Shown in pieces: positions 19,744 to 30,204 of a DNA stretch of 64,000 nt. Under the pieces are notes generated by a model that saw only the letters and a list, made by a program, of their open reading frames with translations, was not told the origin of the DNA and did not search any database. Location: contig OV277857.1 in the NCBI GenBank assembly GCA_922989275.2, forward strand, positions 49,267,083 through 49,331,082, given 5' to 3'. This stretch comes from Gari tellinella. Its lineage: Eukaryota; Mollusca; Bivalvia; Cardiida; Psammobiidae. The stretch's first letter is position 1. The number at the start of each line of letters is the position of its first letter. The position numbers and the translations under genes are program-made.

Positions 19744-21192
19744 CTTAACATCCGACTGGACGTTTAGAAAATCCTTTCAGTGTATATATATCTATAGCCA
19801 GAGGTAGACTATTGAATACTAAGTAAATGATGAAAATAGGCGGAGCTCCTAAATTAGGCTGTGATGTTTTGTCAGTGACTTTGTGTGTAAAAAGTATCTG
19901 TGTTAAAGAGTGTTTTTAAAGTATATATATAGAGAGGAAAATAATTGGATGCTATTAGAGGCGAAAGTTCAAGGTGATTATCTGATATATTTAAATTGCA
20001 ACTTCTATTTACTGTCAGCTTAATCAAACTTTCAGCGGCATCTGAAAGCATCAGTAGTTTAAAGATGCCAAAGATTAGTTTTGATGCTCGGTCATATTGG
20101 TATGAGGGGAAACAATATTTCATTTACAATCTTTTTTTTACTATTTCTATGAATTCAGACAACTACTAAAATAATTTGAAATAATTATGTATCCCGACAG
20201 CAAAAAATATAGTCCGAACTGTTAAGAGTAAATATGGTAGAGCGGGTGAACCTAATTCCGAACAGTACCTTATAATGAACAAAAATTTCAAATGTCTATT
20301 GTTTATAAGTAGTGCGCTTTGACAGGCATTGTGACATCATTTCATGACGTCATAACAATTATATTAATTTTCAACGTCATCTTGAATACCATCAGTCAGT
20401 GGATTTGGTTTTAACGTCTTTTTCTCAAATCAACTGTTTGAAGTTAAGGGGAATTACGAGATTTTTATTTTATCGATTTTTGTACATAAGGAATTTCGAT
20501 GATTTATATACGTTTTGTACTGCTTATTTTCACATTTCTAGACTTTGTATACATGAAATATGTTGTTGAAATGTTTTGTTTAGACCAGTGACGTCACATG
20601 TAGGAGTTGAAGCATGTTAGGAATTAAGAACATAAATTTTGATGATGGATCTTCTAATTCCGAACATTTTTTTATTTGTTTGAAAACACTTGCTTTTGAT
20701 AAGATTTAGATCTAGATCGCCACCTAATCTCACCATCTTTATGAATATATCTAGATCTAGTACCATGCTTCAGAGAAATAATATATAGCCAAAGTGATAT
20801 CAAATTGGGGTTAATTTAAGTGATTTCAATTAGGGGTTCTAAGTGAAAAGCATAGCCACTTGCGTCAGTTAAGAAATTGTTCAGCAATATGATAGATCTG
20901 GATATATTTTCAACTCAGATCGATAGATGCAGTTATAAAAAAAGAACTTAACAGTAGATCTAGCATACGCTAATATACAAGTTTCTTTTGAATACGTATC
21001 TAGGCTCAATATCTATTTATTGCTGAACAAAAGGTTTATGCTTTATAATGATGTGACTCAAGCGGTTTGATAATGTCACCAGGCGGATCATAAACATTGG
21101 GGTCATGGTGACGATGGCAATGGCATCGTCAATATGGTCAAGTAACACCACTCTATGTGACGCCAAATGAATAAGTCATTGATACTAAGACA

Positions 21193-21382
21193 TGGCCCTA
21201 GATAAGAAGGAGTAAACTGAAGAAATTCAACATTTTCTTAATCATTTCAGACCCATATCCTGTAGTATTACTACTCATTGTAATCGTCTCTCGAAAAGGC
21301 GTTTCTGGTGAGTAGTGACACCGTAAAATTAATGCAGAAATAAAGATTTTATTTTTTGAAATACTCCCCTTATCTGGAGCCA
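21193..21382. mobile_element. AGGGCTCC hairpin MITE, copy inside transposon
   Basis: The left end GGCCCTAGATAAGAAGGAGT is diverged and the right end is ACTCCCCTTATCTGGAGCC. The centre is ACTACTCATTGTAATCGTCT / TTCTGGTGAGTAGTGACACC. It stops exactly where the Cys-rich coding remnant begins, so it probably interrupted that gene. The two minus frames over 21198-21885 are shadows. Confidence 0.65.
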
Positions 21383-21588
21383 TAGATGAACAAATACTTG
21401 ATGAATTAGAGAAGTCAGACAGCGATGATGACATGCAAGTAGCACCTTCACAATGCTTTAAGTGTGAAGAAAAGTACCAAGAGTACATACGGTGTACAAA
21501 CTGTTTCCGACGATTCCTCTTGAAGTGTGAAGAGGGGGGAGTTATCAGTGAAATAGATGAATTGCCACTCAAATGCAAGTATTGTTGA
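21383..21588 (+). pseudogene. C-terminal Cys-rich coding remnant of a transposon protein
   Basis: This plus-strand frame has no start of its own because the MITE lies directly upstream. It encodes an acidic linker (EKSDSDDDMQ) followed by a compact Cys-rich module ending at the stop: C-x2-C, then C-x2-C after ~11 residues, a further C, and C-x2-C at the end (QCFKCEEKY, RCTNCFRRF, LKCKYC). An acidic stretch followed by a terminal zinc-binding module is common in transposases, including pogo/Tigger-type. Here it is bounded by TTCCGAAC ends, so it is probably the C-terminus of that element's transposase. The zinc-binding role is inferred from Cys spacing. Confidence 0.45.
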
Positions 21589-21930
21589 GGTCATAAGTAT
21601 CATGTTCAGTTGAATGAACACGTTAAACAAGTGTTTATAAGCCGATATACCAGACTGTGTATACATCAAAATGTTTTCATTAATTTTCCTTTCATTCACA
21701 TGTACATGTACTTTACAATGTGCATTTACGTGTGTTTCCCTATTTGTAATCTGAGTTTGTGTTACCATGTCTTCGCAGACATCTGATAATGAAATCATTG
21801 TTAGAAGAAGAAGATTGGCCACTTTTATTTTAAAACCAAATCTTTGTTCGGAATAAGGAACCATTATGTTCGGAATTAAAACCATTGTTCGGAATAAGGT
21901 TCACTTACACCGCTTACTCAACTCACTATA

Positions 21931-22880
21931 TCTGTTCTATTATTACATGTTTTAAGACCGCAATCATAGCAAACGGACCTAGAGACGTTACCGGTTAGAT
22001 GGTTTTACAAATGTGCTGAAATAATGGACGTATTACCGAACAGTAAAAAGAATAACTTCATCTTCTGAAATATCAAATTTTGTGAACTACGTTACCATTT
22101 ATAATTGTAATATACAAGGCACCTGCTGTTGTCTGGATTTTCATCCCACAACATCCTATAGGTTTATTAAACATGTAGTACTGTTGAACTTATGCAATGC
22201 ATTTGCAAGACGTGTAGCATCACCAAGAACATTTAGCAAATAATAAGAAAATAAGAAATACCTTTCATAAATATTTTCACATGTGCATTCCATAAAGGGG
22301 AAGGGCCGTAACTAATGTTTTTGGAACTTGTGGCCCAACCCCATTTCCATGTTGAAATTTTGGAAATAAAATATGTTTAAACTAAGAACATTTTCTATTG
22401 GAATACTTTGTTAAAAGAGTTAAATAAACTTTAGAAATATGACAGGGACTGTTGGTGTGTTTTAATTCCATTGTGTAGCTTGAGCTTATGTTCACTGATA
22501 ATATAACGTAGTTCACGAGCTGAAATTGGGTGTCGTTTTTTAATATGACTTAAAATATTTTGCAATTTTAGTTAATTTTTTTAAGTGATGAAACTCATTG
22601 GCTCAACTGCTAAACTTTCTGAAACTTGAAAAAAATAACTCATTTTCAACAAAAAATATCTATCACAAATTTTAGAAAGAATTGTGTGTTTTTCTGGTTT
22701 TATAATGTATAATGAACCTTGTATGCAAGTCCATGAATAAATAATAGTGCCTTTAATGACAGAATTTTAATTTTCAGGTAGGGAACTGTATCTCAACTTC
22801 AAATATCCTACATTTTGATAATTGACATTTTGACTGTAATATTTTCTAATTTTTTCTGACTAACTATTTCATCAACCATA
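21931..22880. other. Unannotated stretch
   Basis: It holds two of the GTGAACTACGTTACC motifs (22082, 22504). No frame or repeat otherwise recognised. Confidence 0.4.
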
Positions 22881-24036
22881 TATACTCAACAAAAATAGAA
22901 ACTTTACATGTGATTCCGATGCGTATAATTCTGTCTACAAACACAATTTTGCAGAAAACTTATTGTAATTGAAACATTTGAAACATTTGGATCAATGTCT
23001 GCATGTTCTCGACAATGGTAATGAAAAAAGTCAAAACGTCACGTCGATTTCAAAATTCTCAGACGTGAACCTGTGTGCAAGATGTGTTTAAATTCATTTT
23101 CCAGTTTTATTTTAAGTGACTTTTTGCATAAAATCACTTCAGAAGTGTGCATGCCCAACGTAAAGTCTAATGCAAGCAACACTCCGTCTCTGATGTACCG
23201 TCTGATGACGTCATATGAGATGACATGCAATTTTCGTAATCGAGCATGTCTGAGATCGTTAGTCGTGTCAATATGGTAATAATTCCGCATCCGTCGCCAA
23301 GTTTAACTCATGCATGCTCTATGGGTTTTAGATCAGGTGACACCACAGCCCATGTCATGACGTTGACGTTATTCTGGGCATTGTGCGTGCAGTTAAGATC
23401 TGCCAAGTATACGGTCTACGGGTACGGGTAGGACCGTGACGTTGCTTCAGACGATTCCTTATTGTCTCAGCAGTGATCCCAAACTGCCGAGCAGTAATCG
23501 TTGTTGGAATGTAAAGGTTGCGTCGGTTCGTTAACGTAAGAGTCCGGTCGTCTCTACGTGACGACAACAATCTCGGGCGATCCTGGACTTACCCCGTAAC
23601 TTTGTAACGAGTAGTCAGCATATGAATTGTCTCCAATATGCGTCCAAAATGACGCGTAACATCAGTTACTGACGCGTCCACCGTACGCATGCCAAATGGT
23701 CAGGTTTCTGTGATTTTCAGAAAGCTGTGGCATCTCTTTTTTCAAACGCAGACGTTTACAATTTTGTTTTTTTTGGTGTTTGGCTAAAGCTTGAGTGCGT
23801 CTGTTGCATTAAATAAACTTGAAATCAACGCTGAATATGTCAACTCGACGTCAGTCCTAATACCGGAAGTGGAAAGCGTGCTACGTCGTGCGCGGTACAA
23901 CTGAACGAAAGTGTGGCTCTGTAAGGTCTTTATCGATTTCTCCATAATGAAATGTGAATATATTTCATGAAACGTCATTAAAACATCGCTTAAACCGGCG
24001 TTGAAGAATGTAAAGTTTCTATTTTTGGTAAGTATA
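22881..24036 (-). mobile_element. Deleted Tc1-like transposon, TATACTCAACAAAA ends
   Basis: The left terminus TATACTCAACAAAAATAGAA (then ACTTTACAT) is inverted at the right as ATGTAAAGTTTCTATTTTTG, GTAAGTATA. Length is ~1.16 kb, short of the ~1.6-kb relative at 57499. The minus strand retains pieces of a Tc1-type transposase. The same terminus appears at 47548-47571 and 57499. Confidence 0.75.
23170..23640 (-). pseudogene. Tc1-like transposase remnant
   Basis: Minus strand, 23640 to 23170. The DNA-binding part reads SSRRDDRTLTLTNRRN, then ARQFGITAETIRNRLKQR and RTRRPYTW, typical of the second helix-turn-helix of Tc1-like transposases. A few bases on, in another frame, VVSPDLKPIEHA matches the SPDLNPIEHxW motif around the last catalytic Asp/Glu. 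The catalytic middle (~150 residues in full elements) is missing, and frames are shifted. It cannot encode a working enzyme. Confidence 0.65.
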
Positions 24037-24039
24037 TTT

Positions 24040-24784
24040 GAATAAAATGAAAACAAATATACATTGAATGAGTCATTTTTTGTAATTCAATTTTTTAGCA
24101 CTTTGCAAAATTTTAATAGCTGATAACATCTTCCTGAACACCTTTATTCACATTGTTTTTAGCTTTTCTTGTAATGAATGTTGTGGACTACTTATTGGGC
24201 GAAACTTAGCTTTATTTATTTTTGAGAAAAATTAAATCAAAATTCCAGGTTTTTGTCAGAAAAATAGACAAACCACACAATAAATTGTGCCTATATTTTC
24301 ACACATTGTTTCTTAGGCTATTATCCTTCTTCATGAAAAGTTTCATAACACCTTGTATGGAAACTAAGCACACCTGCGAAGTACCTTAATGGCCATACAA
24401 ATTTCCAAGTTTAAATGAACAAGTACATGTATCACTAACTGACAATTAGCCTTTTTTTTTTACAAGTTTTTTTTCAACTTCAAATGGAAAATTCCAATTT
24501 CCGATTTAATCTAGTCCATTTTGACTTAATAAAATTGTGGTCTTTTTGCAATATACAGTACTGACGAGAGCACCGCAAACGGTACATTATACGTCCACTG
24601 GCAAAGAAAAATATATAGTTTCATCAAAATCTATTCTAATTTGTAAACACTAAATAGAGCTCTGCAAGCATAAACAATACTGAAATGAAGCATTTTTTAG
24701 CATATCTGAGTACACTAAGGGCAGATAATTCTCAACACTGATCCGATTTCAATAATAATCAACCCTTTCATGAACTTATACTTC
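24040..24784. other. Unannotated stretch
   Basis: AT-rich with no recognised feature. Confidence 0.35.
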
Positions 24785-25890
24785 TATACCAGGCAAAAAC
24801 AGTGTAAAGGTATGTGCCTTTCAGCAAATTGTATTCAACATATACAAATAAATATATCTACAGATAAAACAATTAAATTCTCGTCTACAAACAATCTGGT
24901 TTTATGAATTTAATGCTGTCTGTAGAAATGACGAAGCTTAACGTAAACCCATGATCAAATAAGCGTTCGCATTGAACACAATTTTAACATGGTCAATATC
25001 GGGTATGTTCTCACTATGCACCGACGCATGCAACACAACGACGCCTCATTGACCTGATAACACCACTGATCACTTGTTGGGACATTATTCGCCCCACTCC
25101 TGACGCAATGCTAGCCACATTTGCTCTGACGTCGAAACGCCGTGACGTGAACTTGCATTACGTCACACCAGGTGTGACACACCTAGTCCCAAACATGCTC
25201 TATGGGTGCCAAATCTGGATAAATGAAGCGTTTCGATGTTGTTGGCATGCAAAAGGTCGATGGTTGCGCTTTCGACATAAGGGCGGGCATTATTTTGTTG
25301 AAACGCGCATCTGATATGATGCTGACCGGTTTGACGTTGAACTTTATTCTTACAAACTTATTCATTATAAACTGTTATGAATAAGTTGTTTAAATTCTCT
25401 TATTTCACACTTATTAATGAAATTAAGCTTCTACTCTAAACGCTTTCGGAGATGACTGATATTTCTTGTTGAAATGTTGCATATACCTGCAACACGACAG
25501 TTACGTTCTAGTGATAATCGAGGCAAAATATTACCGCATTCTATCGCATATATAACTTTAATGTGATGGCTATGTGCCGAGTAAGATGTTTATCGCGTTA
25601 TTTTTTCGTGCTACAAGGTGCAGTTCAGTTTGCGCACTTCCAGGCAATTTGACCGCAACTTTAAAGACTCAAATAGCAAACAACATAGGCCATATACACG
25701 TGGTTAGTAAGAATTGCAGGCCAAATTTATCAAAAAGAATATAAACATTGTTGTTTTTCTTCAGAAAAAGGATGTCTTAATTAGTGAAAGAAGAAAATAG
25801 TGAAATAGATACAGTATTTATTTAGATCTAGTGATATGAAGTTTAACACTATATATCATAGTGGACGTTTCTTTTTTTGCCTGGTATATA
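24785..25890 (-). mobile_element. Second decayed Tc1-like element, TATACCAGGCAAAAA ends
   Basis: The left TATACCAGGCAAAAACAGTG is inverted to GACGTTTCTTTTTTTGCCTG, GTATA at the right. Length ~1.1 kb. The minus strand holds the C-terminal part of a Tc1-like transposase (see 25020-25260). The terminus differs from the TATACTCAAC group, so this is a separate lineage. Confidence 0.6.
25020..25260 (-). pseudogene. Tc1-like transposase C-terminal remnant
   Basis: On the minus strand PDLAPIEHVWD is followed by a TAG, then in another frame LRQEWG, IRSMRRRCVACVGA and EHTRY. These match the end of Tc1-like transposases, where the SPDLNPIEHVWD block is followed by an RQEW helix, a SMRRRC segment and a GGHTRY-like C-terminus. 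At least two stops and one shift break it. Confidence 0.6.
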
Positions 25891-26006
25891 ATTATACTGT
25901 GGGCAATTGGTTAAGCAATAAGAAAAGGGTTAAAAGAGTGTTTATTTTCATACTAACTAAACTCTTTTTTAAATCTATTTTTTTCATATAGAACCAATTT
26001 AAGTTA

Positions 26007-26590
26007 AGTTTAAAGGTTGCTCCCTTTAAAATATTTCATAAATATAACCGCGAAACAAACAGTGCTGACCCTGATAACAGAGCATTTGTGGCATTATTTG
26101 GCTTCTGACATTAAAAAAATATGATCAGTCCAAACTTAGTCTCAAGAATAGTCCGAATCTTAGTTTTTTAGATATTTTCCATCGTTTTTCTATAGCGTCA
26201 GCTGACGGTATAGTTGTTGTTGCTTCTCTACACGGGCTCAGACATAACCCCAGGCCGAATAAAGTACTATCAATTGCTACCAGTGAAGTACGTTAATTCG
26301 CTACCATATATGTAGAGAGTGCTGGTAGCCGAGGGGGTAAAGGCGTTTCCTCATTTTTCATGTTTGTCTCCGAATAGAGGGTCACGGGTTCGAATCCCAC
26401 CAGAGCTTCTTTTCTTTTTTTTTTTAAATGCATTTTTTAACAGAATTTATTATCCTAAACTAAATCTTACCCATTTATATAAGCATTTGACATATATTTA
26501 CAAATTACTATTTTTAATGCCAAATCCGGTTGCAAGCCTCTTTAATTTATTCACCCCTGAAACTTTTAATGGAAAATTCTAATTTCAAAA
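26007..26590. mobile_element. Copy 2 of the 15333 element, inverted, uninterrupted
   Basis: GCTTCTGACATTAAAAAAAT, ATGATCAGTCC and TCTCAAGAATAG match the complement of 17700-17780. ACAGAATTTATTATCCTAAA, CTTACCCATTTATATAAGC and AATCCGGTTGCAAGCCTCTT match the complement of 15333-15436. It lacks both GCTCACC insertions and keeps ~220 bp lost from copy 1. Confidence 0.6.
26318..26405 (+). pseudogene. tRNA-like sequence, class II (Leu/Ser-like), probably a pseudogene
   Basis: GTGCTGGTAGCCGAGGGGGT, AAAGGCG gives a class II D-arm (TAGCCGAG...GGCG), and GGGTTCGAATCCCACCAGAGC-like sequence gives a canonical T-arm and a 3' acceptor strand pairing 6 of 7 with GTGCTGG. A T-rich run that could end pol III transcription follows. 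I cannot fold a standard anticodon arm: the segment CCTCATTTTTCATGTTTGTC does not pair well. It is shared with 16590-16640, so it is part of a repeat. Confidence 0.4.
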
Positions 26591-26644
26591 TAAGTCTAGT
26601 CCATATTTGACTATAAAGGGTTGATTTTAACAATATATTTCAAA

Positions 26645-26815
26645 ATGATAAACAGTGTAGATCATGATCTACCCTGTTTGCAAAGGACAAGACATTAGTG
26701 TAATCCTCACAGGTACACTATTTGTAAATGACGAGTATACACATCATTAGGGTTAAATGTGTTAAAAGACCCTAATGGTCTACACTGTTTACTTGCATCA
26801 CAGAAAGGATTAAGC
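26645..26815. repeat. AACAGTGTAGA hairpin pieces
   Basis: AAACAGTGTAGATCATGATC is inverted to GATCATGATCTACCCTGTTT (26649-26681). A second arm, GACCCTAATGGTCTACACTG, TTT, is at 26773-26795. Related single arms: 49045-49090 and 54989-55005. Confidence 0.5.
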
Positions 26816-26872
26816 TGAACTTGTCTTTTACAGTGAAAACTAAGACTTCTATGGAAATTTAACTATACTTAC

Positions 26873-26910
26873 AAAGGTTTCTTGCCGTGGTCATTCATGT
26901 GGCCATTCAC
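26873..26910 (-). CDS. Candidate 38-nt internal exon, minus strand
   Basis: On the minus strand TGGCTATGTAATTTCAG (acceptor) is followed by 38 nt open in phase 0 (VNGHMNDHGKKP plus two bases), then GTAAGTATAG, a near-consensus donor. Both splice sites are strong and no repeat covers it. No protein family recognised. It lies ~5.7 kb downstream, on the same strand, of the RSK-like exon array, and its entry phase is compatible with that exon's phase-0 exit. However, the residues do not match the expected continuation of an RSK kinase domain, so I do not join them. Confidence 0.35.
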
Positions 26911-27159
26911 CTGAAATTACATAGCCATATTATCCACACATTTAACTGAGTTTATATCAGGTGGCTGCTTAAAGAAAGACGGAAGTTTTTGAGCTTTTTC
27001 CTTTACATTCATCTTGCTTTAAGCCATCATCTATATTCAATACTACCAAGGAAGGATTGTTGATGGTTTCTTATGTAGAGGCTTAGGTAAAAAACTTGCA
27101 GAAAATTTGGCAGTGAAAGGGTTAATGGAGTGATTTTTTACAGAAAAATAATTAGGACT

Positions 27160-27424
27160 TTTAAACAGTTTGAATATAGATGAGATGCCAAGTTTCTTGC
27201 AGGGCTCCAGATAAGAGGGATTAAACTGAACAAATGCAACATTTTCTTACTCATTTCATCAACAAATCCTATGGTGTAACCACTCGTTAGAATTGTCTCG
27301 AAGAGACGATTCTAATGAGTAGAGACACCATATGGTTTAATGCAGAAATAAAGATTTCATTTTTTGCTATACTCCCCTTATCTGGAGCCCTGACTTGGTA
27401 TCTCATCTGGATCCAAACCGTTTG
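27160..27424. mobile_element. Hairpin with an AGGGCTCC MITE inserted in its loop
   Basis: The outer hairpin is AAACAGTTTGAATATAGATG, AGATGCCAAGT against ACTTGGTATCTCATCTGGAT, CCAAACCGTTT. In its loop sits a complete AGGGCTCC element, 27201-27392: ends AGGGCTCCAGATAAGAGGGA and TCCCCTTATCTGGAGCCCT, centre ACTCGTTAGAATTGTCTCGA / AGAGACGATTCTAATGAGTA. Confidence 0.7.
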
Positions 27425-27476
27425 ACACAGAAATTAAAAGTTCGCCTACAGCATGCAGAAAGATATAAGAATTGCT

Positions 27477-27678
27477 TTACCCATTACCCCATAAATACCC
27501 CTTTCATTTATTCCTCCACTAAGGAAATCAATAGAATTTATGCAGTATTAAATATGAACCATAAGAATTATTTTCTTTATTCTAGTAGATTGAAGCTTAA
27601 AGCAGACTGAAAGCAAAGCCTGCTTAAAGTGGTCATCTATTTTCAAAACTAGAAACGGGCGATAGGGTAATGGCTTAA
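27477..27678. mobile_element. TTAA-type hairpin MITE
   Basis: The left end is TTACCCATTACCCCATAAAT and the right end is GATAGGGTAATGGCTTAA. The centre has a partly deleted AAAGCAGACTGAAAGCAAAG / CCTGCTT hairpin and the TCATCTATTTTCAAAACTAG tail. A further left end alone (TTAGCCCATTACTCTATAGA) is at 27742, and another at 27830. Confidence 0.6.
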
Positions 27679-28044
27679 TTCTGACGTGGATCATTGATCT
27701 ACTCTTACCAGACATCAAAGAGGATGCAGGATGACTCGGATTAGCCCATTACTCTATAGATACACATTTTACGCATTTAATTTATTCATATATCCAAGAA
27801 ACGGTTTTCTTCAGAGGAGGAATACTTGAACCCATTACCCCCATAAATACCTTCCTGATCTTCAGCTATTATATAACACAAGTTTCATTACTAACATTTT
27901 TCTTTCAACTCGTCAGACATTTATCAAGGGAGAAAACTCTGAAGACAATTATCAAAGGAGAAAACCCTGAAGACAACTATCAAGGGAGAAAACTCTTTAC
28001 CTGTAAATGACAGGCATCTTGATGAAAAGCTTCAATATGTGGCT

Positions 28045-28440
28045 TTAAAGTTTGATCAAATCATACATGTATACCGATTTTATTGACTTGTAAGTCATTA
28101 AAATAAAACGTACATGTAAGTGGACATATAATTTGACCGTATATAACATCACTAATTCTAATCAACGAAACCTAAACAAAATGCGTGATGGATGGACAAG
28201 ACAATAAATAAATCGGACGCTTCATTTAAAAACAAATTTGAATCGAATGGGAATTGAACCTATGACCTTTCAATTGCTAGTCAATCACTCTATATATACT
28301 GACTGCACTATGAAGAACTACACTAAATTGTATCAACATTATAAACTTTGTGGTATAAGCATGTGCGGAAAAAGTCTGTCGTCAAGACGCATTTCCGCTC
28401 GCTCGGAAGAGTGACTTCCGTATGCGAAGTACCTTAAAAT
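28045..28440. mobile_element. tRNA-related SINE-like repeat, copy 2 (inverted)
   Basis: Complement of 14325-14770. GGGAATTGAACCTATGACCT, TTCAATTGCTAGTCAATCAC is the minus-strand tRNA-like core (B-box then anticodon-side). It ends in a CGGAAGAGTGACTTCCGTAT, GCGAAGTACCTT block shared with 14395-14415. Confidence 0.5.
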
Positions 28441-28690
28441 GAGATTTAGCTGCTTATATGTAAGCTGCTTTGTTTGATACATTAAGTATCGGAAAATGAC
28501 GATGGCCATCGATATGGTAACTGAATGCGCTACAGATGCATTTATATGTTTGATTGGCTGTGAACAAGCTGCTAATCCAATCAATGACCCAATTAGTATC
28601 AATCAAAATACCAATCGGAAACTTATTTAAGAATATCATTCCCAACGATGGATGCTCCCCACAAAGAAAAAATCCCAAGGTATAGCATGT
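28437..28690. repeat. Fragment related to the 45505 TIR element
   Basis: GAGATTTAGCTGCTTATATG, TAAGCTGCTT and GATACATTAAGTATCGGAAA match 45715-45775 inside that element. It runs to AACTGAATGCGC. The minus frames 28339-28602 and 28454-28678 are shadows. Confidence 0.45.
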
Positions 28691-29362
28691 TTAGTAGGTG
28701 ATCACAGTATCAAGTTTCATCAACTTATGATAAAACTTTCAGGAGATGTGCTTCACACAAAAATGATTTTTTTATGAAACAAGAGGCCCAGAGGGCCACA
28801 TTTCGCTCACCTGAGAACATTAGAAGCTGACTGGGCAAGACAACTTTTTTGTCCGGGTCATAATTTGAACACACCTGGTAGAGAACCACATAGCAAAGCT
28901 ACGTATGTCAAATATTAAAAATATGGGCCTTATAGTTTTAGAAGATTTTAAAGGTTTTCCTATATAAGTCTATGTAATACTGATAAGCCCCAGGGCGGGC
29001 CAAATTTGATCCAGGAGTCATAATTTGAACAATCTTGGCAGAGGATCATAGGGCAAAGCTACATGTCAAATATAAATGATCTGGGCTTTACGGTTTCAGA
29101 GAAGAAGATGTTTAAAGGTTTTCTCAAGTCCAAGGGCGGTGCCATTTTTGGCCTGGGGTCATAATTTGAGCAATCTTGGTAGAGGACAACAGGGCAAAGC
29201 TATATGCCAACTATTAAAGATCTTGGCCTTACAGTTTCAGAGAAGTTTTTTAAAAGTTTTCCTATATAAGTCTTTGTAAAACTGATAAGCCCTGAGGCGG
29301 GGCCATTTTTGGCCCAGGGGTCATAATTTGAATAATCTTTGTAGAGGACCACAAGGCAAAGC

Positions 29363-30204
29363 TATATTGAGCCACTTTACGAATGTAGGGAAAGGCGAAA
29401 ATTGCTATTGTTCTATAAAATACATAATATGGTACCGCACTACCTTAATGACCTATTATCACCTTTAGTATCAACTATGTCTTCGTATTCTTTAAGAAAT
29501 AATGATAATTATACTGTGCCAAGCAATCGGTTAACTCTCAGTGACAAATCTTATATACCAACGTCAGTAAGGCTATGTAATAATTTAGACAATAGTATTC
29601 GTACTAAGGAAACTATTTCTTCTTTTAAATCGTCCTTAACCATAGTAACACCAAAATCCCCTTTTCACTATTTTTTCGGCAATAGACGGTTAGATATTAT
29701 TCACACCAGAATTAGGCATAGCTGTAGCTCACTAAATTACGATCTATTCAGGTTTAGTTTAATAAATGACCCAGCATGTATGTGGATATCAATGTGAAAA
29801 TGCTTTCCATTACTTTTTAGATTGTCCAAACTATGTTTATATGCGGGATATTCTATTCCATGATATAATACCTATTGCAACTGTCAATTTAGACAATTTT
29901 CTATTTGGAAACCCAAACTGTTCTCCTGAATGCAACAAAGTTATTTTTAATGCAGTTCATCGTTACATCCGAGCCTCCAACCGTTTTTTAAATCAAGATT
30001 TTGATCTTAGCACTTTCCTTCCTTCCTCTCTTTCTCTACTCTTTATGATAATATTAACACGGCAGTTTGTTTTCAAATTTCTATGCTATTTATACTGAAA
30101 ATAGTAATGTTACCTCTATTATTGTCATGTCACTGTTTTGTTAATATCTGGGGAGCGGGCATTATATAATGTTGTAAAAACTTGTAACCCAATCCCCTGC
30201 ATGT
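29363..30204 (+). mobile_element. 5'-truncated non-LTR retrotransposon (LINE)
   Basis: Inserted in the core repeat between GCTATAT and TATATGCCAAATATT, giving a probable short TATAT duplication. The ORF fragment is open from the very 5' edge (5' truncation during target-primed reverse transcription, established for LINEs). The 3' tail CCCCTGCATGTATATTATAT has no long poly-A. Confidence 0.65.
29368..30098 (+). pseudogene. LINE ORF2 C-terminal fragment, one frameshift
   Basis: It starts at the insertion edge with EPLYECRERRKLLLFYKI and continues VPHYLNDLL, YSLRNNDNYTVPSNRL, PTSVRLCNNLD and RLDIIHTRIRH to INDPACM. There a one-base shift moves to the overlapping frame, CGYQCENAFHYFLDCPNYV, ending in TGA at 30098. 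The two frames (29402-29797 and 29766-30098) together match the region downstream of the reverse transcriptase in CR1/jockey-like LINEs, ending in the CCHC-like C-x3-C-x4-H-x4-C module. No reverse transcriptase domain remains. Family placement beyond LINE is uncertain. Confidence 0.65.

Larger units (their letters stand above)
20234..21930. mobile_element. ~1.7-kb DNA transposon-like element with TTCCGAAC ends
   Basis: The left end GCGGGTGAACCTAATTCCGA is inverted relative to the right end TCGGAATAAGGTTCACTTAC. TTCCGAAC recurs near the ends in inverted sense (~20255, 20655 and 21848, 21869, 21891), as expected for subterminal repeats. The interior has an AGGGCTCC MITE at 21193 and a coding remnant at 21383. 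Superfamily unknown. Confidence 0.5.
15238..22516. repeat. Recurring motif GTGAACTACGTTACC, both strands
   Basis: Copies lie at 15238-15252 (+), 18055-18069 (+), 18392-18404 (-), 18411-18423 (-), 22082-22096 (+) and 22504-22516 (-). A variant is at 18917-18931, and a degenerate half-copy follows at 18070. It was not noticed outside this interval. It is too long to recur by chance. Its role is unknown; it could be subterminal binding sites of a transposon. Confidence 0.6.

Noticed and set aside
21448..21885. 145-codon minus-strand frame
   Set aside because: It lies opposite the plus-strand Cys-rich coding remnant and the transposon end; no domain.
26318..26405. Functional tRNA gene
   Set aside because: The D- and T-arms look right, but I cannot fold an anticodon arm and the sequence is shared with another repeat copy.
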